A stretch of DNA of 64,000 bases from SELP01 sp035969385 (GTDB taxonomy: Bacteria > Pseudomonadota > Alphaproteobacteria > Rhodobacterales > Rhodobacteraceae): assembly GCF_035969385.1 (NCBI RefSeq), contig NZ_JAYKKJ010000012.1, positions 4,969-68,968 of the forward strand. Direction: 5' to 3'. A model generated the notes under the pieces. It was not told where the DNA came from and ran no database searches. It saw nothing but the letters and a program-made list of their open reading frames with translations. Shown piece after piece: positions 25,370 through 34,855 of the stretch (position 1 is its first letter; every line of letters begins with the position of its first letter). A program made the translations under genes and the position numbers.

Positions 25370-27013
25370 ATGTCCGACCTGCGCGACGCCGCGATGAGTT
25401 CGAAAGCCTGGCCGTTTGAAGAGGCCCGGGCGCTGCTCAAACGTGTGGAAGCATCGGGCAAGAAAGAGGTGCTTTTCGAAACCGGTTATGGCCCGTCCGG
25501 CCTGCCGCACATCGGCACCTTTGGCGAGGTGCTGCGCACCACGATGATCCGCCGCGCGTTCGAGGTCATCTCGGACATTCCGACCCGGCTGATCTGTTTC
25601 TCGGATGATCTTGACGGGATGCGCAAGGTGCCGGGCAACGTTCCCAATCAGGACATGCTGGCCGAGCACATGCACAAGCCGCTGACCTCGGTGCCGGACC
25701 CGTTTGGCACCCACGAAAGCTTTGGTCATCACAACAACGCCATGCTGCGCCGGTTCCTCGATACCTTCGGGTTCGAGTACGAGTTCTATTCGGCCCGCGA
25801 ATTCTACCGCTCGGGCCAGTTCGACGAGGTGCTGAAGCGGGCGGTTGAACGCTATGACGAGGTGATGAAGGTCATGCTGAAGTCGCTGCGCGAAGAGCGG
25901 CAGCAGACCTATTCCATCTTCCTGCCGATCCACCCGGAAACCGGCCGCGTGCTGTATGTTCCGATGAAGTCGGTGGATGCCGAGAACCACACCATCACCT
26001 TTGACGATGAAGATGGGCGTGAATGGACGCTGCCTGTCACGGGCGGCAACGTAAAGCTTCAGTGGAAGCCCGATTTTGGCGCGCGCTGGGCTGCGCTGGA
26101 CGTCGATTTCGAGATGTATGGCAAGGAACACGCGACCAATACCGCGATCTATGACCGTATCTGCGAAATTCTGGGCGGGACCAAGCCGAACCACTTCAGC
26201 TATGAACTTTTCCTTGATGAGCAGGGCCAGAAGATCTCGAAGTCGTCCGGCAATGGCGTCAGCATTGACGAATGGCTCACCTATGCCTCGACCGAGAGCC
26301 TGTCGTATTTCATGTATCTCAAGCCAAAGACGGCCAAGCGGCTGCATTGGGATGTGATCCCCAAGATGGTGGACGAATACCACCAGCAGCTGCGCGCCTA
26401 TGCGACGCAGGACAGCGCGGGCCGGGTAAACAACCCCGTGTTCCATATCCATGGCCACAACGTCCCGGCCTCGACCATGGTCGTGCCCTTTGCGATGCTT
26501 CTGAACCTTGCCGCCGTGTCTGGCGCGCAAGACAAGGACAAGCTGTGGGGGTTCATCCAGCGCTATGCCCCGGACGCGAGCCCTGAGGGCAACCCCGATC
26601 TTGATCAGGCCGCCGGTTTTGCGATCCGGTATTTCAACGACTTCGTGAAACCGACCCGCACCTTCCGCCTGCCGACCGATCAGGAACGCGCCGCGCTGGA
26701 AGATCTCGTTGCCTGTCTGAAAGACGAACAGACCGCACTGGCCGCGATCGCCAAGAAGAACGCCGCTGCCGGAACCCCGGACGAGGCGCTTCCGCAGGTA
26801 AACTGGGCGGACGAGGAATTCCTGCAATCCATCGTCTTCGCGGTTGGCAAGAACCACGGGTTCGAACCGCTTCGTGCGTGGTTTTCGTGCCTGTACGAGG
26901 TCCTTCTGGGCGCGTCGCAGGGGCCGCGTTTTGGCGGGTTCATCGCGCTATACGGGATCGAGGAAAGCATTGCCCTGATCGAATCCGGCCTGCGCGGCGA
27001 ACTGGCCGCCTGA
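25370..27013 (+). CDS. lysK: Class I (archaeal-type) lysyl-tRNA synthetase
   Basis: A 547-residue class I aminoacyl-tRNA synthetase with the HIGH-type motif in GLPHIGTFGEV (about residues 45-55) and KMSKS as KISKSSGN near residue 290. It has no class II motifs. The C-terminal part is the helical anticodon-binding region. It charges tRNA-Lys. Most bacteria use class II LysRS; the class I form is typical of archaea and of Alphaproteobacteria. ATG 25370 is preferred because AAGAGA lies six bases upstream, with ATG 25364 a possible alternative. Confidence 0.95.
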   Translation: MSDLRDAAMSSKAWPFEEARALLKRVEASGKKEVLFETGYGPSGLPHIGTFGEVLRTTMIRRAFEVISDIPTRLICFSDDLDGMRKVPGNVPNQDMLAEHMHKPLTSVPDPFGTHESFGHHNNAMLRRFLDTFGFEYEFYSAREFYRSGQFDEVLKRAVERYDEVMKVMLKSLREERQQTYSIFLPIHPETGRVLYVPMKSVDAENHTITFDDEDGREWTLPVTGGNVKLQWKPDFGARWAALDVDFEMYGKEHATNTAIYDRICEILGGTKPNHFSYELFLDEQGQKISKSSGNGVSIDEWLTYASTESLSYFMYLKPKTAKRLHWDVIPKMVDEYHQQLRAYATQDSAGRVNNPVFHIHGHNVPASTMVVPFAMLLNLAAVSGAQDKDKLWGFIQRYAPDASPEGNPDLDQAAGFAIRYFNDFVKPTRTFRLPTDQERAALEDLVACLKDEQTALAAIAKKNAAAGTPDEALPQVNWADEEFLQSIVFAVGKNHGFEPLRAWFSCLYEVLLGASQGPRFGGFIALYGIEESIALIESGLRGELAA

Positions 27014-27082
27014 CCCCAAGACTGAACCAATTTGGGCCTTCCGCCGTATCCTGATAAGAACGGGATACTGCGGGAGGCCCAA

Positions 27083-27478
27083 ATGCTACGTCTGACTGCC
27101 CTGCTTGCCCTGCTGGCCACGCCGGTTGTCGCGCAGGACCGCGCCGCCATTGAGGCGGTGATTGACGACCAGATGGACGCCTTTACAGGGCGTGATCTGG
27201 ACGGGGCATGGACCCACGCCAGCCCGATGATCCAGCGCCTGTTCCAGACGCCGGAGAATTTCGGCCTGATGGTCCGGGAGGGCTATCCCATGGTTTGGGA
27301 CAATGAGGCGATCCGGTTCATGGACCTGACTGAAGCCGATGGCGCCTGGCGTCAGGACGTACTGGTCGAGGATTCAAACGGCACCCTTCACATGCTGGAA
27401 TATCTGATGATCGAGACCCCGCAGGGATGGAAGATCAACGGCGTTGGCCTTCTTCCCGCCCCCGATTTGGGCGTCTGA
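27083..27478 (+). CDS. DUF4864 family periplasmic protein
   Basis: A 131-residue protein with a signal peptide (MLRLTALLALLATPVVAQD) and a GGGAGG ribosome site. The mature part has an NTF2-like pattern: AIEAVIDDQMDAFTGRDLDGAWTHASP, then QRLFQTPENFGLMVREGYPMVW, a form typical of DUF4864. Family function is not established. It lies 69 bases after lysK on the same strand. The 195-base interval before the next gene holds no recognised element. Confidence 0.82.
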   Translation: MLRLTALLALLATPVVAQDRAAIEAVIDDQMDAFTGRDLDGAWTHASPMIQRLFQTPENFGLMVREGYPMVWDNEAIRFMDLTEADGAWRQDVLVEDSNGTLHMLEYLMIETPQGWKINGVGLLPAPDLGV

Positions 27479-27673
27479 AACCCCGCGCTGTTGCGCCGTC
27501 TACCGTGACGGTGCCCCAAGCCCGGTTTCACCATTGATTGCTACCCCTTTGGCGCGAGGGCCGCGTGCAATGCGTTGCCCGTGGTCGAGGATTTGGCGGG
27601 CGGGGCCATGGACGCGGACGGGCAGGGCTGCCCGACCCGGCGGACCCCGCCCCTGTGAAAGGGGAACCTTCGA

Positions 27674-29962
27674 ATGAACAAGGCAATTACCGACGGGCTG
27701 GTCCTGATGCCGCCGCCCTTTGTGAATGGGCTAGATGTGTGGTCGACGGGGGATGGCACGCCTGGGTCCCAGACTTATGCCACATCCGGCACCGGCGCTT
27801 TCGTTCCTGCGGACGCGAATTTCGCGGGCTGTCTGGAGATCGTGAAGACCACGGCGACGACCAAGCTGCGCTATATGGGCGAAACGACGATCCTTCCGGG
27901 GTGCTATTTGCAGGTTCGCGCGCGGGTCAAGGCCGTGTCGGGGCCGTTGCCGGCGGTTCGGATCGCGGGCTGGGCCGGTGGCGCCGGTGGGGCGCATGTC
28001 CCGGGGCTGACGGAAACAGCGCCCTCCGTGCAACTGACCACCTATGGCGAGGTAGTCGAGGTGTCGGCGATCATCGGCACCGGGTTCCGCACCGGCGTGG
28101 ATATGACCTGGCCCGATGCGATCTATGGCCATCTTGGGCTGGATCTGACCGGCCCGAACGGTGGGGTCGTCCGGATCGACGATGTCGAGATCGAGGATGT
28201 GACCAACGTTTTCATCCGCGACATGATCGGCTTTGTCGATGTTCGGGACTATGGCGCAATGGGGGACGGCGTGACCGACGACAGTGCCGCGTTCGAGGCC
28301 GCCGACGCTGACGCATTCGGGCGAGAGGTCCTTGTATCCGAAGGCACCTATTTCCTGGGCGACCATGTCACCATCGAAAACCAGATCCATTTCGCGGGCA
28401 CCGTCACCATGCCCGACGACAAGCGGCTGATCCTGCAGAAGAACTTTGACTTCGAAACCTATTTCGACGCCTTTCAGGACGAAGAACTGGCGTTCAAGAA
28501 ATCGTTTCAAGCGCTTCTGAATTTCTCGGATCATGACACGCTGGACCTTGGCGGGCGGATCATTTCGCTGTCGGCGCCGGTTGATATGCAGGCGGCGGAA
28601 GGGGCGAAAACCACCTTTGAGATCCGCCGCGTCATCCAGAACGGGCAATTGCGGCCAGTGGCCGGGCCGAATTGGGACCCGGATGTTGTGACGTCGCAGG
28701 CGACCTATTCCTCGGCCACTCCCTACCAACTGACCAACGTCGCCAATATCGCCAACATCGCGGTTGGGTCGCTGGTCGAAGGCAATGGCGTCGGGCGCGA
28801 GGTCTATGTGCAGGCGGTCAATGTGGCGCAGCAATCCCTGACGCTGAGCCAGCAGATCTATGACGTGGATGGCAGCCAGATCTTCACCTTCACCCGGTTC
28901 AAATACCTGATCGACCTGTCCGGTTTCGCCAAATACTCGCGGCTGCATTTCGACAATATCGAGTTCTACTGCGACGGCGAATCCAGCGCGGTGATGCTGG
29001 GGCAGGACGGGTCGCTGATGCAGTTTCGCGATTGCTATTTCAACAAGCCCCGCAACCGCGGCATCACCAGCATCGCCCGCGCCTGTCAGGGGATGATGAT
29101 CGACCGTTGCGAATTCATTTCCAACGAACAGACCCTGCCGGACCAGACCCGCATTTCCGTGGGTGTGAACGCAAACGCAAACGATGTGAAGATTCGTGAC
29201 TGCCGCCTCGTTCGGTTCAAGCATTTCGCTGTGCTGGGTGGAACCGGCAGCATGATCGTCGGCAATCACTGCTTTCAGGGGGACAACGAAACCGACGGGC
29301 TGCGGCAGGCCGGGTTCATCTTCACCCGCCCAAACAACAAGACGATCTTTACCGGCAACTACATCGACAATTGTTCGATTGAACTGACCAACGAACACGA
29401 CGCGACGCCGGACCTTGGGGCGCAGTATTCCTTTGGGGGCATTTCAATCACCGGTAACATCTTTACCGCGGCCGATGTGGCCCCCTGGTTCAGCTGGATC
29501 GTGATCAAGCCCCATGGCGTGGGGCAGTTCATCCACGGGCTTTCGGTGTCGGGCAATGTGTTCAAGGCGCTGGACGGGGCGATTGAACGGGCCGAACGGA
29601 TCGACACCAGCATCGCCGATCTGGATCGGACCCGGTTCCGCAACGTCTATTTCCAGAACAACACCTACACGGCCGTCAACACGGTGACCGAGAACCCGGT
29701 CAGCGTGAACCACAAGGAGAATTCGGAATCGGCTGTATGGACTGTCGATACGGCCGGGCGGCTTCCGTTCGAAGGCTACGCTCGGTTCGTAGAATCGGTG
29801 ATGCCGATAGGTGCCCTGACGGCGGTTGGGGGCGGGCGGGTCTATGAACTTCCCTATTCCGAAGTCCGCGTGGGGCCGAACGAGGATCAGATCAACCTGC
29901 GGTTCGGCACGGCTTGCAAGGGCGAGGTTCAGGTTCGCGTCCGCTGCGACTGGATGGATTGA
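27674..29962 (+). CDS. Right-handed beta-helix protein resembling GTA head-spike protein GhsB
   Basis: A 762-residue protein. Residues 1-175 form an N-terminal beta domain; residues 185-260 carry the pectate-lyase-3 / tailspike entry motif (VDVRDYGAMGDGVTDDSAAFEAA). Residues 430-640 are beta-helix coils rich in Asn and in IxxNxF patterns (ITGNIFTA, VSGNVFKA, FTGNYIDN). No signal peptide is present, as expected for a particle protein. From memory of the family, the N terminus and helix resemble Rhodobacterales proteins related to Rhodobacter capsulatus GhsB, which with the DUF2793 protein GhsA forms GTA head spikes that bind capsule. A DUF2793 gene lies 8 kb away. A secreted polysaccharide lyase is the alternative. 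Confidence 0.65.
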   Translation: MNKAITDGLVLMPPPFVNGLDVWSTGDGTPGSQTYATSGTGAFVPADANFAGCLEIVKTTATTKLRYMGETTILPGCYLQVRARVKAVSGPLPAVRIAGWAGGAGGAHVPGLTETAPSVQLTTYGEVVEVSAIIGTGFRTGVDMTWPDAIYGHLGLDLTGPNGGVVRIDDVEIEDVTNVFIRDMIGFVDVRDYGAMGDGVTDDSAAFEAADADAFGREVLVSEGTYFLGDHVTIENQIHFAGTVTMPDDKRLILQKNFDFETYFDAFQDEELAFKKSFQALLNFSDHDTLDLGGRIISLSAPVDMQAAEGAKTTFEIRRVIQNGQLRPVAGPNWDPDVVTSQATYSSATPYQLTNVANIANIAVGSLVEGNGVGREVYVQAVNVAQQSLTLSQQIYDVDGSQIFTFTRFKYLIDLSGFAKYSRLHFDNIEFYCDGESSAVMLGQDGSLMQFRDCYFNKPRNRGITSIARACQGMMIDRCEFISNEQTLPDQTRISVGVNANANDVKIRDCRLVRFKHFAVLGGTGSMIVGNHCFQGDNETDGLRQAGFIFTRPNNKTIFTGNYIDNCSIELTNEHDATPDLGAQYSFGGISITGNIFTAADVAPWFSWIVIKPHGVGQFIHGLSVSGNVFKALDGAIERAERIDTSIADLDRTRFRNVYFQNNTYTAVNTVTENPVSVNHKENSESAVWTVDTAGRLPFEGYARFVESVMPIGALTAVGGGRVYELPYSEVRVGPNEDQINLRFGTACKGEVQVRVRCDWMD

Positions 29963-30021
29963 TCACGCGATCCCGCTGAAATTTGAAAGACCACATGCCC
30001 CGGCCCGGTATAGGCTGGGGC

Positions 30022-30426
30022 ATGTCGATTCTCGCGCTTGTCCTGTCGTCTTGCTGTATCGTCATCGCGGCGATCCATCTGATGTGGGCGCTGGGGCTTT
30101 GGTTCCCGTTGAGGGACGAACGGCGCATGGTCGCTGCGGTGGTCGGGTTTCGCGAAGCGACCCGGATGCCCGGCCCGATCCCTTGTTCGCTGGTCGTGGT
30201 GGGGCTTTTGTTTGCGGCTTCGGCTCCGTGGTGGGGCGGCGGGATGGTGCGGCAAACGGTCCTTTGGGCCTGTACGGTTGTTTTCGGCGTGCGGGGCGTC
30301 TTGGCCTACACACGCTGGTGGCGGTGGCTTACCCCGCAACAGCCGTTTGCGCGAAACGACAAATGGATCTACGGCCCGATGTGCCTTGGCCTGTCCATTG
30401 GATATCTCGTGCTCGCACTGGGTTAA
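30022..30426 (+). CDS. DUF3995-type small membrane protein
   Basis: About 134 residues from ATG 30022 (ATG 29995 also possible) with four hydrophobic helices at about residues 2-24, 48-70, 74-90 and 115-133. The N-terminal SCCIVIAAIHLMWALGLWFP and the Y-x-RWWRW-L segment match DUF3995 proteins. Function unknown. It stands alone between the spike-like gene and a sulfotransferase gene. Confidence 0.7.
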   Translation: MSILALVLSSCCIVIAAIHLMWALGLWFPLRDERRMVAAVVGFREATRMPGPIPCSLVVVGLLFAASAPWWGGGMVRQTVLWACTVVFGVRGVLAYTRWWRWLTPQQPFARNDKWIYGPMCLGLSIGYLVLALG

Positions 30427-30664
30427 ATTTCCCTCGCGGCGCAATCAGCCGACAAATTCGGCGGAACTCTCTCTGCTACGATCAATAGGCTGCCCCGGTT
30501 CGGCCCTGACCTGTTCGGTCTCATTACCTGGTGAACCGCGCTTTGCCAGTCGACTTGCAGGACCTGCGCAAGTCATGGCACACCGAATCTGTAGTATTTG
30601 ATCAAGATGTTGCGGGTAGCAGGATTGTTGCGGGAACAAGCACGACAGAAATGAGCGGGCGCGC

Positions 30665-31456
30665 GTGAAACCCATCGTCTTTCTTCACCTTCCAAAGACC
30701 GCTGGGCAAACGATTCATCATGCCATCGGTGCGATCTGTGGCGAAGACCGGATTTCCCCCCTTCGGCTACAGTCGCAGGTTACCAGTCTCGGAAGTTTTC
30801 CAGCGGGCTATGATTTTCATTCCGGTCATCTTCATTGGGATGGTCTAGAAGCGATGGTGCCCCCGCCGTTTGCGTTTTCCGTGATCCGTGATCCGAAAGA
30901 GAGGTTCGCGTCGTTCTATTTCTACATGCGCCACAAGATCCGGGAACAGGTCGACATGAGCGGCCCGATAACAAATCACGCAATCCACGCGGCCCTGACC
31001 GAACCGGCCGAGATGTTCTTCTTCAATCCTGACGAGGATCTTGAGCAGCGTATCCGTCTTGCGTGGGCGAACCGGACAATGACCTATTTCGCCCTGCGTC
31101 GACTTGAACGGCGCCGGGAAGACGCCCGCCATGATCTGACCGCCCTTCTGGAGGCGGCGATGCTTAACGTTGATCAGCTGTCTGCGGTCTACGATTTCGA
31201 GGATCTGTCGCCCTTGGAGGACGATGTCGAAACGCTTTGGGGCGCTCGTCCAGAGATCGTTGCGTGCAATACCAACAAGGGGCCCGTCGCACAGGGAGAG
31301 TCACGTTGGGCGCGCCTTCTGGACGAACTTGGGTCAGACAGATTGTCCCGAGGTCTGGAAAAATTCGTTTTCGAGGATAACGTTTTTGTCGACGCGCTTG
31401 TGGCTCGCAATCTGGGCGAAGGCGGGCGCCTCAAGGGGTTGGCCGGCCTTCGATAG
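30665..31456 (+). CDS. Sulfotransferase family protein
   Basis: A 263-residue protein starting at GTG. HLPKTAGQTIHHAIG at residues 6-20 is the 5'-phosphosulfate-binding loop of the sulfotransferase-2 family, which uses PAPS. VIRDPKERFASFYF near residue 75 is the 3'-phosphate-binding motif. Such enzymes add sulfate to glycans. It converges with the glycan operon, with two bases between stops, and so probably modifies a surface polysaccharide. The acceptor is not known. Confidence 0.85.
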   Translation: MKPIVFLHLPKTAGQTIHHAIGAICGEDRISPLRLQSQVTSLGSFPAGYDFHSGHLHWDGLEAMVPPPFAFSVIRDPKERFASFYFYMRHKIREQVDMSGPITNHAIHAALTEPAEMFFFNPDEDLEQRIRLAWANRTMTYFALRRLERRREDARHDLTALLEAAMLNVDQLSAVYDFEDLSPLEDDVETLWGARPEIVACNTNKGPVAQGESRWARLLDELGSDRLSRGLEKFVFEDNVFVDALVARNLGEGGRLKGLAGLR

Positions 31457-31458
31457 CG

Positions 31459-32379
31459 TCATTCCGCGCCGGTCACGTTCGATGCTGGTTTGCTGAAATT
31501 GCGCAGGAAGAACCGTTCGGCGCTTTCCTCAATCACGAAATCGGCAGTGCGGATTGTGGTGTGGAGTTGGTCTGCAAGGCCACCGTATTTGCTGGCCCGC
31601 GAGGCCCAGAAGTAGGTCAGCCGTCTGACAAAGAAGGACAGCAACCCAGACAGCCCGCTGTAGCCGTGGGAATCGCCGATCAGGACAAGATGAACATCGT
31701 TGGCCGCCGCGGGATTTTCGAATGTCCGCGTTCGGCCTGTGTTTCGGCCTGGGTCCGCCGCGATTTCCGATTCGAGGAACGGGCTTTGGAAAAAGCAGGT
31801 CGGGGCGGCGGCCGATCCAAAACGTGCCGCCAGATCGCCAGCATAATCCCTTTGGTGAATCTTCAGATCCGGAATCGTGACGTCGAGGCCCAGGCCTTCC
31901 AGAAGATGAAGGGCTGTCTGAAGATAGAACGTGATGTTGGGATGGCTGTCGAAGAAACGAAGATGGGTTTCGAACGGCCCGCCAAGGTCCGGAATCATGA
32001 AGAAACCGTCGGCTGCGGCGGTGTTCATACCGTCCGCCATGGACACAAGCGCGGTGTTGAGCGCAGAGAATTCGGGGCGGGTTGCCGCGAACCCGGCCGT
32101 TTCGCGGATGACCAGAAAACGGTCAACGTCGACCCCCAGCATCTTGAAACCCGCGGCACGAAAGGCGCGAGCTTCATGCGCCCTGTCCCAGTAATTGTTC
32201 GCGCCGTTCTTCAGCAGTGGAATTGGTCCCAGCTGTGTTTGAAGCGACAGAAGGTCAAGGTCCTCGAGCGCGGCAGGGTCGTTTGCCAATGCGCCGAAGT
32301 CGGGTCCATAGGTGGTCATGGCGGCTTCGTTGCCCTTCAAGGCAAGCTCTGCCGCTTCTTCGATCGACGAGATCCACAT
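31459..32379 (-). CDS. GDSH-motif (SGNH-like) protein, last gene of the glycan operon
   Basis: A 306-residue soluble protein without signal peptide. Its clearest motif is HLVLIGDSHGYSGLSG near residue 230, a GDS block with histidine next to it, as in SGNH hydrolases and acyltransferases. The motif lies in the C-terminal half, unlike typical GDS enzymes where it is N-terminal. The first 225 residues are unlike any family recognised here. Its ATG directly follows the TAG of the preceding three-domain gene (TAGATG), so translation is probably coupled. A role in esterifying or trimming the product of that enzyme is inferred from context. Confidence 0.65.
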   Translation of the reverse strand: MWISSIEEAAELALKGNEAAMTTYGPDFGALANDPAALEDLDLLSLQTQLGPIPLLKNGANNYWDRAHEARAFRAAGFKMLGVDVDRFLVIRETAGFAATRPEFSALNTALVSMADGMNTAAADGFFMIPDLGGPFETHLRFFDSHPNITFYLQTALHLLEGLGLDVTIPDLKIHQRDYAGDLAARFGSAAAPTCFFQSPFLESEIAADPGRNTGRTRTFENPAAANDVHLVLIGDSHGYSGLSGLLSFFVRRLTYFWASRASKYGGLADQLHTTIRTADFVIEESAERFFLRNFSKPASNVTGAE

Positions 32380-34830
32380 CTACCCGGTCTCCAGACCTTC
32401 CTTGGACCCATATCGTGTGAAATGTGCCGCGGCACTGTCAAACGCATTGATGCTTGATTTGCGCAGTTTGGGGTTCTTGTTGATATAGCCTGAGTAATTG
32501 AAGCCTTCGGGCAGGTTATAGTCCGTGGGCCTGCCTTCGGCCTGCCCAAACCGCAGGTAATGCTGGATCGCTTCCACCTCTGTGACCCGGTCGGCCGCCA
32601 TCAGGTCCCGGTTCAGAAACAGGTAGCGCTGCCAATTGAACCCATTTGGGATGTCCTTGAATTCGACCTTGCGGTCGATACTGTCCGCGAAAAGCCCGGC
32701 GTTCATACGCAGAATGCGGGGGTATTCCTCTGGCGGCGCGCCATGGATGAATATCCGCTTCCAGAAGGCATACATACGCATGAAATCCGGATGGTCGATG
32801 ATCGGGCCGTCCATGTGCTTGTTTATGTAGGGCAGGGACAGACCCCAGACCGCATCGGCGTTGATTTCGATACAGCGGCGATAGAAATCGAACACCTCCG
32901 GCCCGATCGGATTGCGGTAGAAAAACTTCCATGCGGGCAACATGACGCGCTTGAACCCCAGCCGCATGGCCTCGGTGAAATCATCGACCGAATAGCATTG
33001 GATCACCGCCTGATCGATCTGTCCGTGTTCCTCGATCACGCGGCGTAGTTCCTGCGCGACTTCCTTGTAGGCGTCCCTGGTCGGCTTGATATCGCAGACC
33101 AGTGCCTTGCCCGTACGGGTGGCCCGGCGCACCGCCTCCTGGACGCCAATCGGTGTCAGGGCATCGTCAAACCGCGTTGCAAGGAAGGCATCGACATTTG
33201 TATCGCCAAATCCGGTTTCCAGACCATAGCGGGGCTCAAAGGTGTCATGGGCAATGATCAACCCATCCTTGCCCATGCAGAAATCCAGTTCGACGATGTT
33301 GATTGCGCCAAGCGCGGCCTCCATCGCCTCGCGGCTGTTGGAGGCGTGATGACCGTTGAAGTTGCCGCCGCCGTGGCCGATCAGGCGGTTCTTGGCAAAG
33401 AACAGGTTGCGCCGATAGCGCGGCGTCTTGGACTGTTCCGGTGCCGCGCTGACCCCGGCAAGGGGCGGCTTGCGTTTTTCCTCGCAGATCAGCGTGATCT
33501 GGTCCGCAATCGTTTCTGTCGCCTCGGCGGTGATATAGGTTCCTGCAAGGATTCGATCCTTGCAGGCTGACATCATGGCACGGGTGGCGGGGTCACCGGA
33601 CGCAGCCTGGCTGATTGCCTCGACAAGCCCTTCCGGGCGACAGGGCAGGCCACCGCAGAAATGTTCCGCCGTGCCCGCCGACAGGGGCAGATCATAGAGC
33701 GTCGCCGTATTGTCCGGGTATTCCTTCAGCAGCAGTTGAACGACCGGTTTGTTCAGTGCCGCCGCCTCGTAGATGGTCGAAGACAGGTCGGACACAACCA
33801 CATCGGCGTGTTTCATCAACTCGGTCGTGATTCCGTTGATATTGCGAACGGTGTTCAGGTCGCCGACGGGAAGATGCGCTGTTTCCGGATGGAACGACGC
33901 CACGTGGTTGTCGATCTTCTGGACCTCTTCGATCGCTCGGATGATGTCGTCGTTGGCGGTGATGTGCCAGGTCGGCGCAAACAGGATAATCGGCTTGTCA
34001 GGGTCCAGGTTCGCATGGGCGCAAACCTCTTCCCGGGTCATCTTTGGGGCTGACAGCAGGTCTTCGGATTTGATGAACCCGGCGGCCCGCGCCTTGCCCA
34101 GATTTGTGTCCCCATCGAATATTGCCTGTAGTGCACGCACGTGGTCCGGGCCGGCTGTCAGGATCACGTCGAAGAAATCGAACCGTTCGCGTGATCCCAG
34201 AAACCATTTCAGATGGCTGGCGCCGTGGTCGATCAGGACCCGTTTGTTTTCGTCGTATTCGGGGAAGGGCGCATTGATCGGCTTGTTGAAATATACAAGA
34301 ACATCGGCGTCGATCTTGCGCGGCAGGGCGTTTTCCTTGGTCAGGATCGGGGCCACGTTGCGCGCTGTCAGCTGGTTCACGATGGTCAGCGCGCAATCCA
34401 TATGTTTGTCTAGGTAGGTATCCCCGAACAACGCGCGGCCACAGCGGGTCATCTGCTTGATCTCGGTCTTGATCAGGGTGGATGAAATGCCTTCGGTCCG
34501 GGGTAGGTAGCGGACATCGCAACTGACCCAGTCAAACTTCCCGGCCCAATCGTCCCCCATGACCAGCAGGTCGGCATCGAACCGCTTGACGTAATCGTCC
34601 TTCAGTTCCAGCGACTCTTCCAGAAACACTTCGTCCACGTATTTCAGGTCCGCCACATAGGCCAGCCGCTGCGCTTCGGGAAAGACTGTCCGCTTGCCCT
34701 TGCGGTCGTTCAGCTGGTCGCTGGAGACGCCAACGATCAGGTAGTCGCCCTCGGCGCGCGCCCGTTGCAGGATCCGCAGATGACCTTCGTGCAATAGGTC
34801 AAAGGTCCCGAAGGTGATCACTTTCTTCAT
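32380..34830 (-). CDS. Fusion: glycerol-3-phosphate cytidylyltransferase + CDP-glycerol glycerophosphotransferase + glycerophosphodiesterase
   Basis: An 816-residue protein with four parts. Residues 1-125 are a TagD/GCT-type cytidylyltransferase with HEGH at 14-17 and RTEGISST at 111-118, which makes CDP-glycerol. Residues about 130-450 are a TagB/TagF-like glycerophosphotransferase with LFAPTW at 283-288 and DLSSTIYE at 348-355. Residues about 480-725 are a GDPD domain with H486 (IGHGGG), ELD 514-516 and AHD 527-529. The last about 90 residues hold two copies of a YL..N.DL...HY..G..EGR module. The start at 34830 gives the TagD start; RBS AAAAGGGA is upstream. The protein should make, transfer and possibly cleave glycerol phosphate, an unusual set for one polypeptide and for a Gram-negative cell. 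Confidence 0.85.
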   Translation of the reverse strand: MKKVITFGTFDLLHEGHLRILQRARAEGDYLIVGVSSDQLNDRKGKRTVFPEAQRLAYVADLKYVDEVFLEESLELKDDYVKRFDADLLVMGDDWAGKFDWVSCDVRYLPRTEGISSTLIKTEIKQMTRCGRALFGDTYLDKHMDCALTIVNQLTARNVAPILTKENALPRKIDADVLVYFNKPINAPFPEYDENKRVLIDHGASHLKWFLGSRERFDFFDVILTAGPDHVRALQAIFDGDTNLGKARAAGFIKSEDLLSAPKMTREEVCAHANLDPDKPIILFAPTWHITANDDIIRAIEEVQKIDNHVASFHPETAHLPVGDLNTVRNINGITTELMKHADVVVSDLSSTIYEAAALNKPVVQLLLKEYPDNTATLYDLPLSAGTAEHFCGGLPCRPEGLVEAISQAASGDPATRAMMSACKDRILAGTYITAEATETIADQITLICEEKRKPPLAGVSAAPEQSKTPRYRRNLFFAKNRLIGHGGGNFNGHHASNSREAMEAALGAINIVELDFCMGKDGLIIAHDTFEPRYGLETGFGDTNVDAFLATRFDDALTPIGVQEAVRRATRTGKALVCDIKPTRDAYKEVAQELRRVIEEHGQIDQAVIQCYSVDDFTEAMRLGFKRVMLPAWKFFYRNPIGPEVFDFYRRCIEINADAVWGLSLPYINKHMDGPIIDHPDFMRMYAFWKRIFIHGAPPEEYPRILRMNAGLFADSIDRKVEFKDIPNGFNWQRYLFLNRDLMAADRVTEVEAIQHYLRFGQAEGRPTDYNLPEGFNYSGYINKNPKLRKSSINAFDSAAAHFTRYGSKEGLETG

Positions 34831-34855
34831 GGAATGTCCCTTTTGGCCTGCGCCG

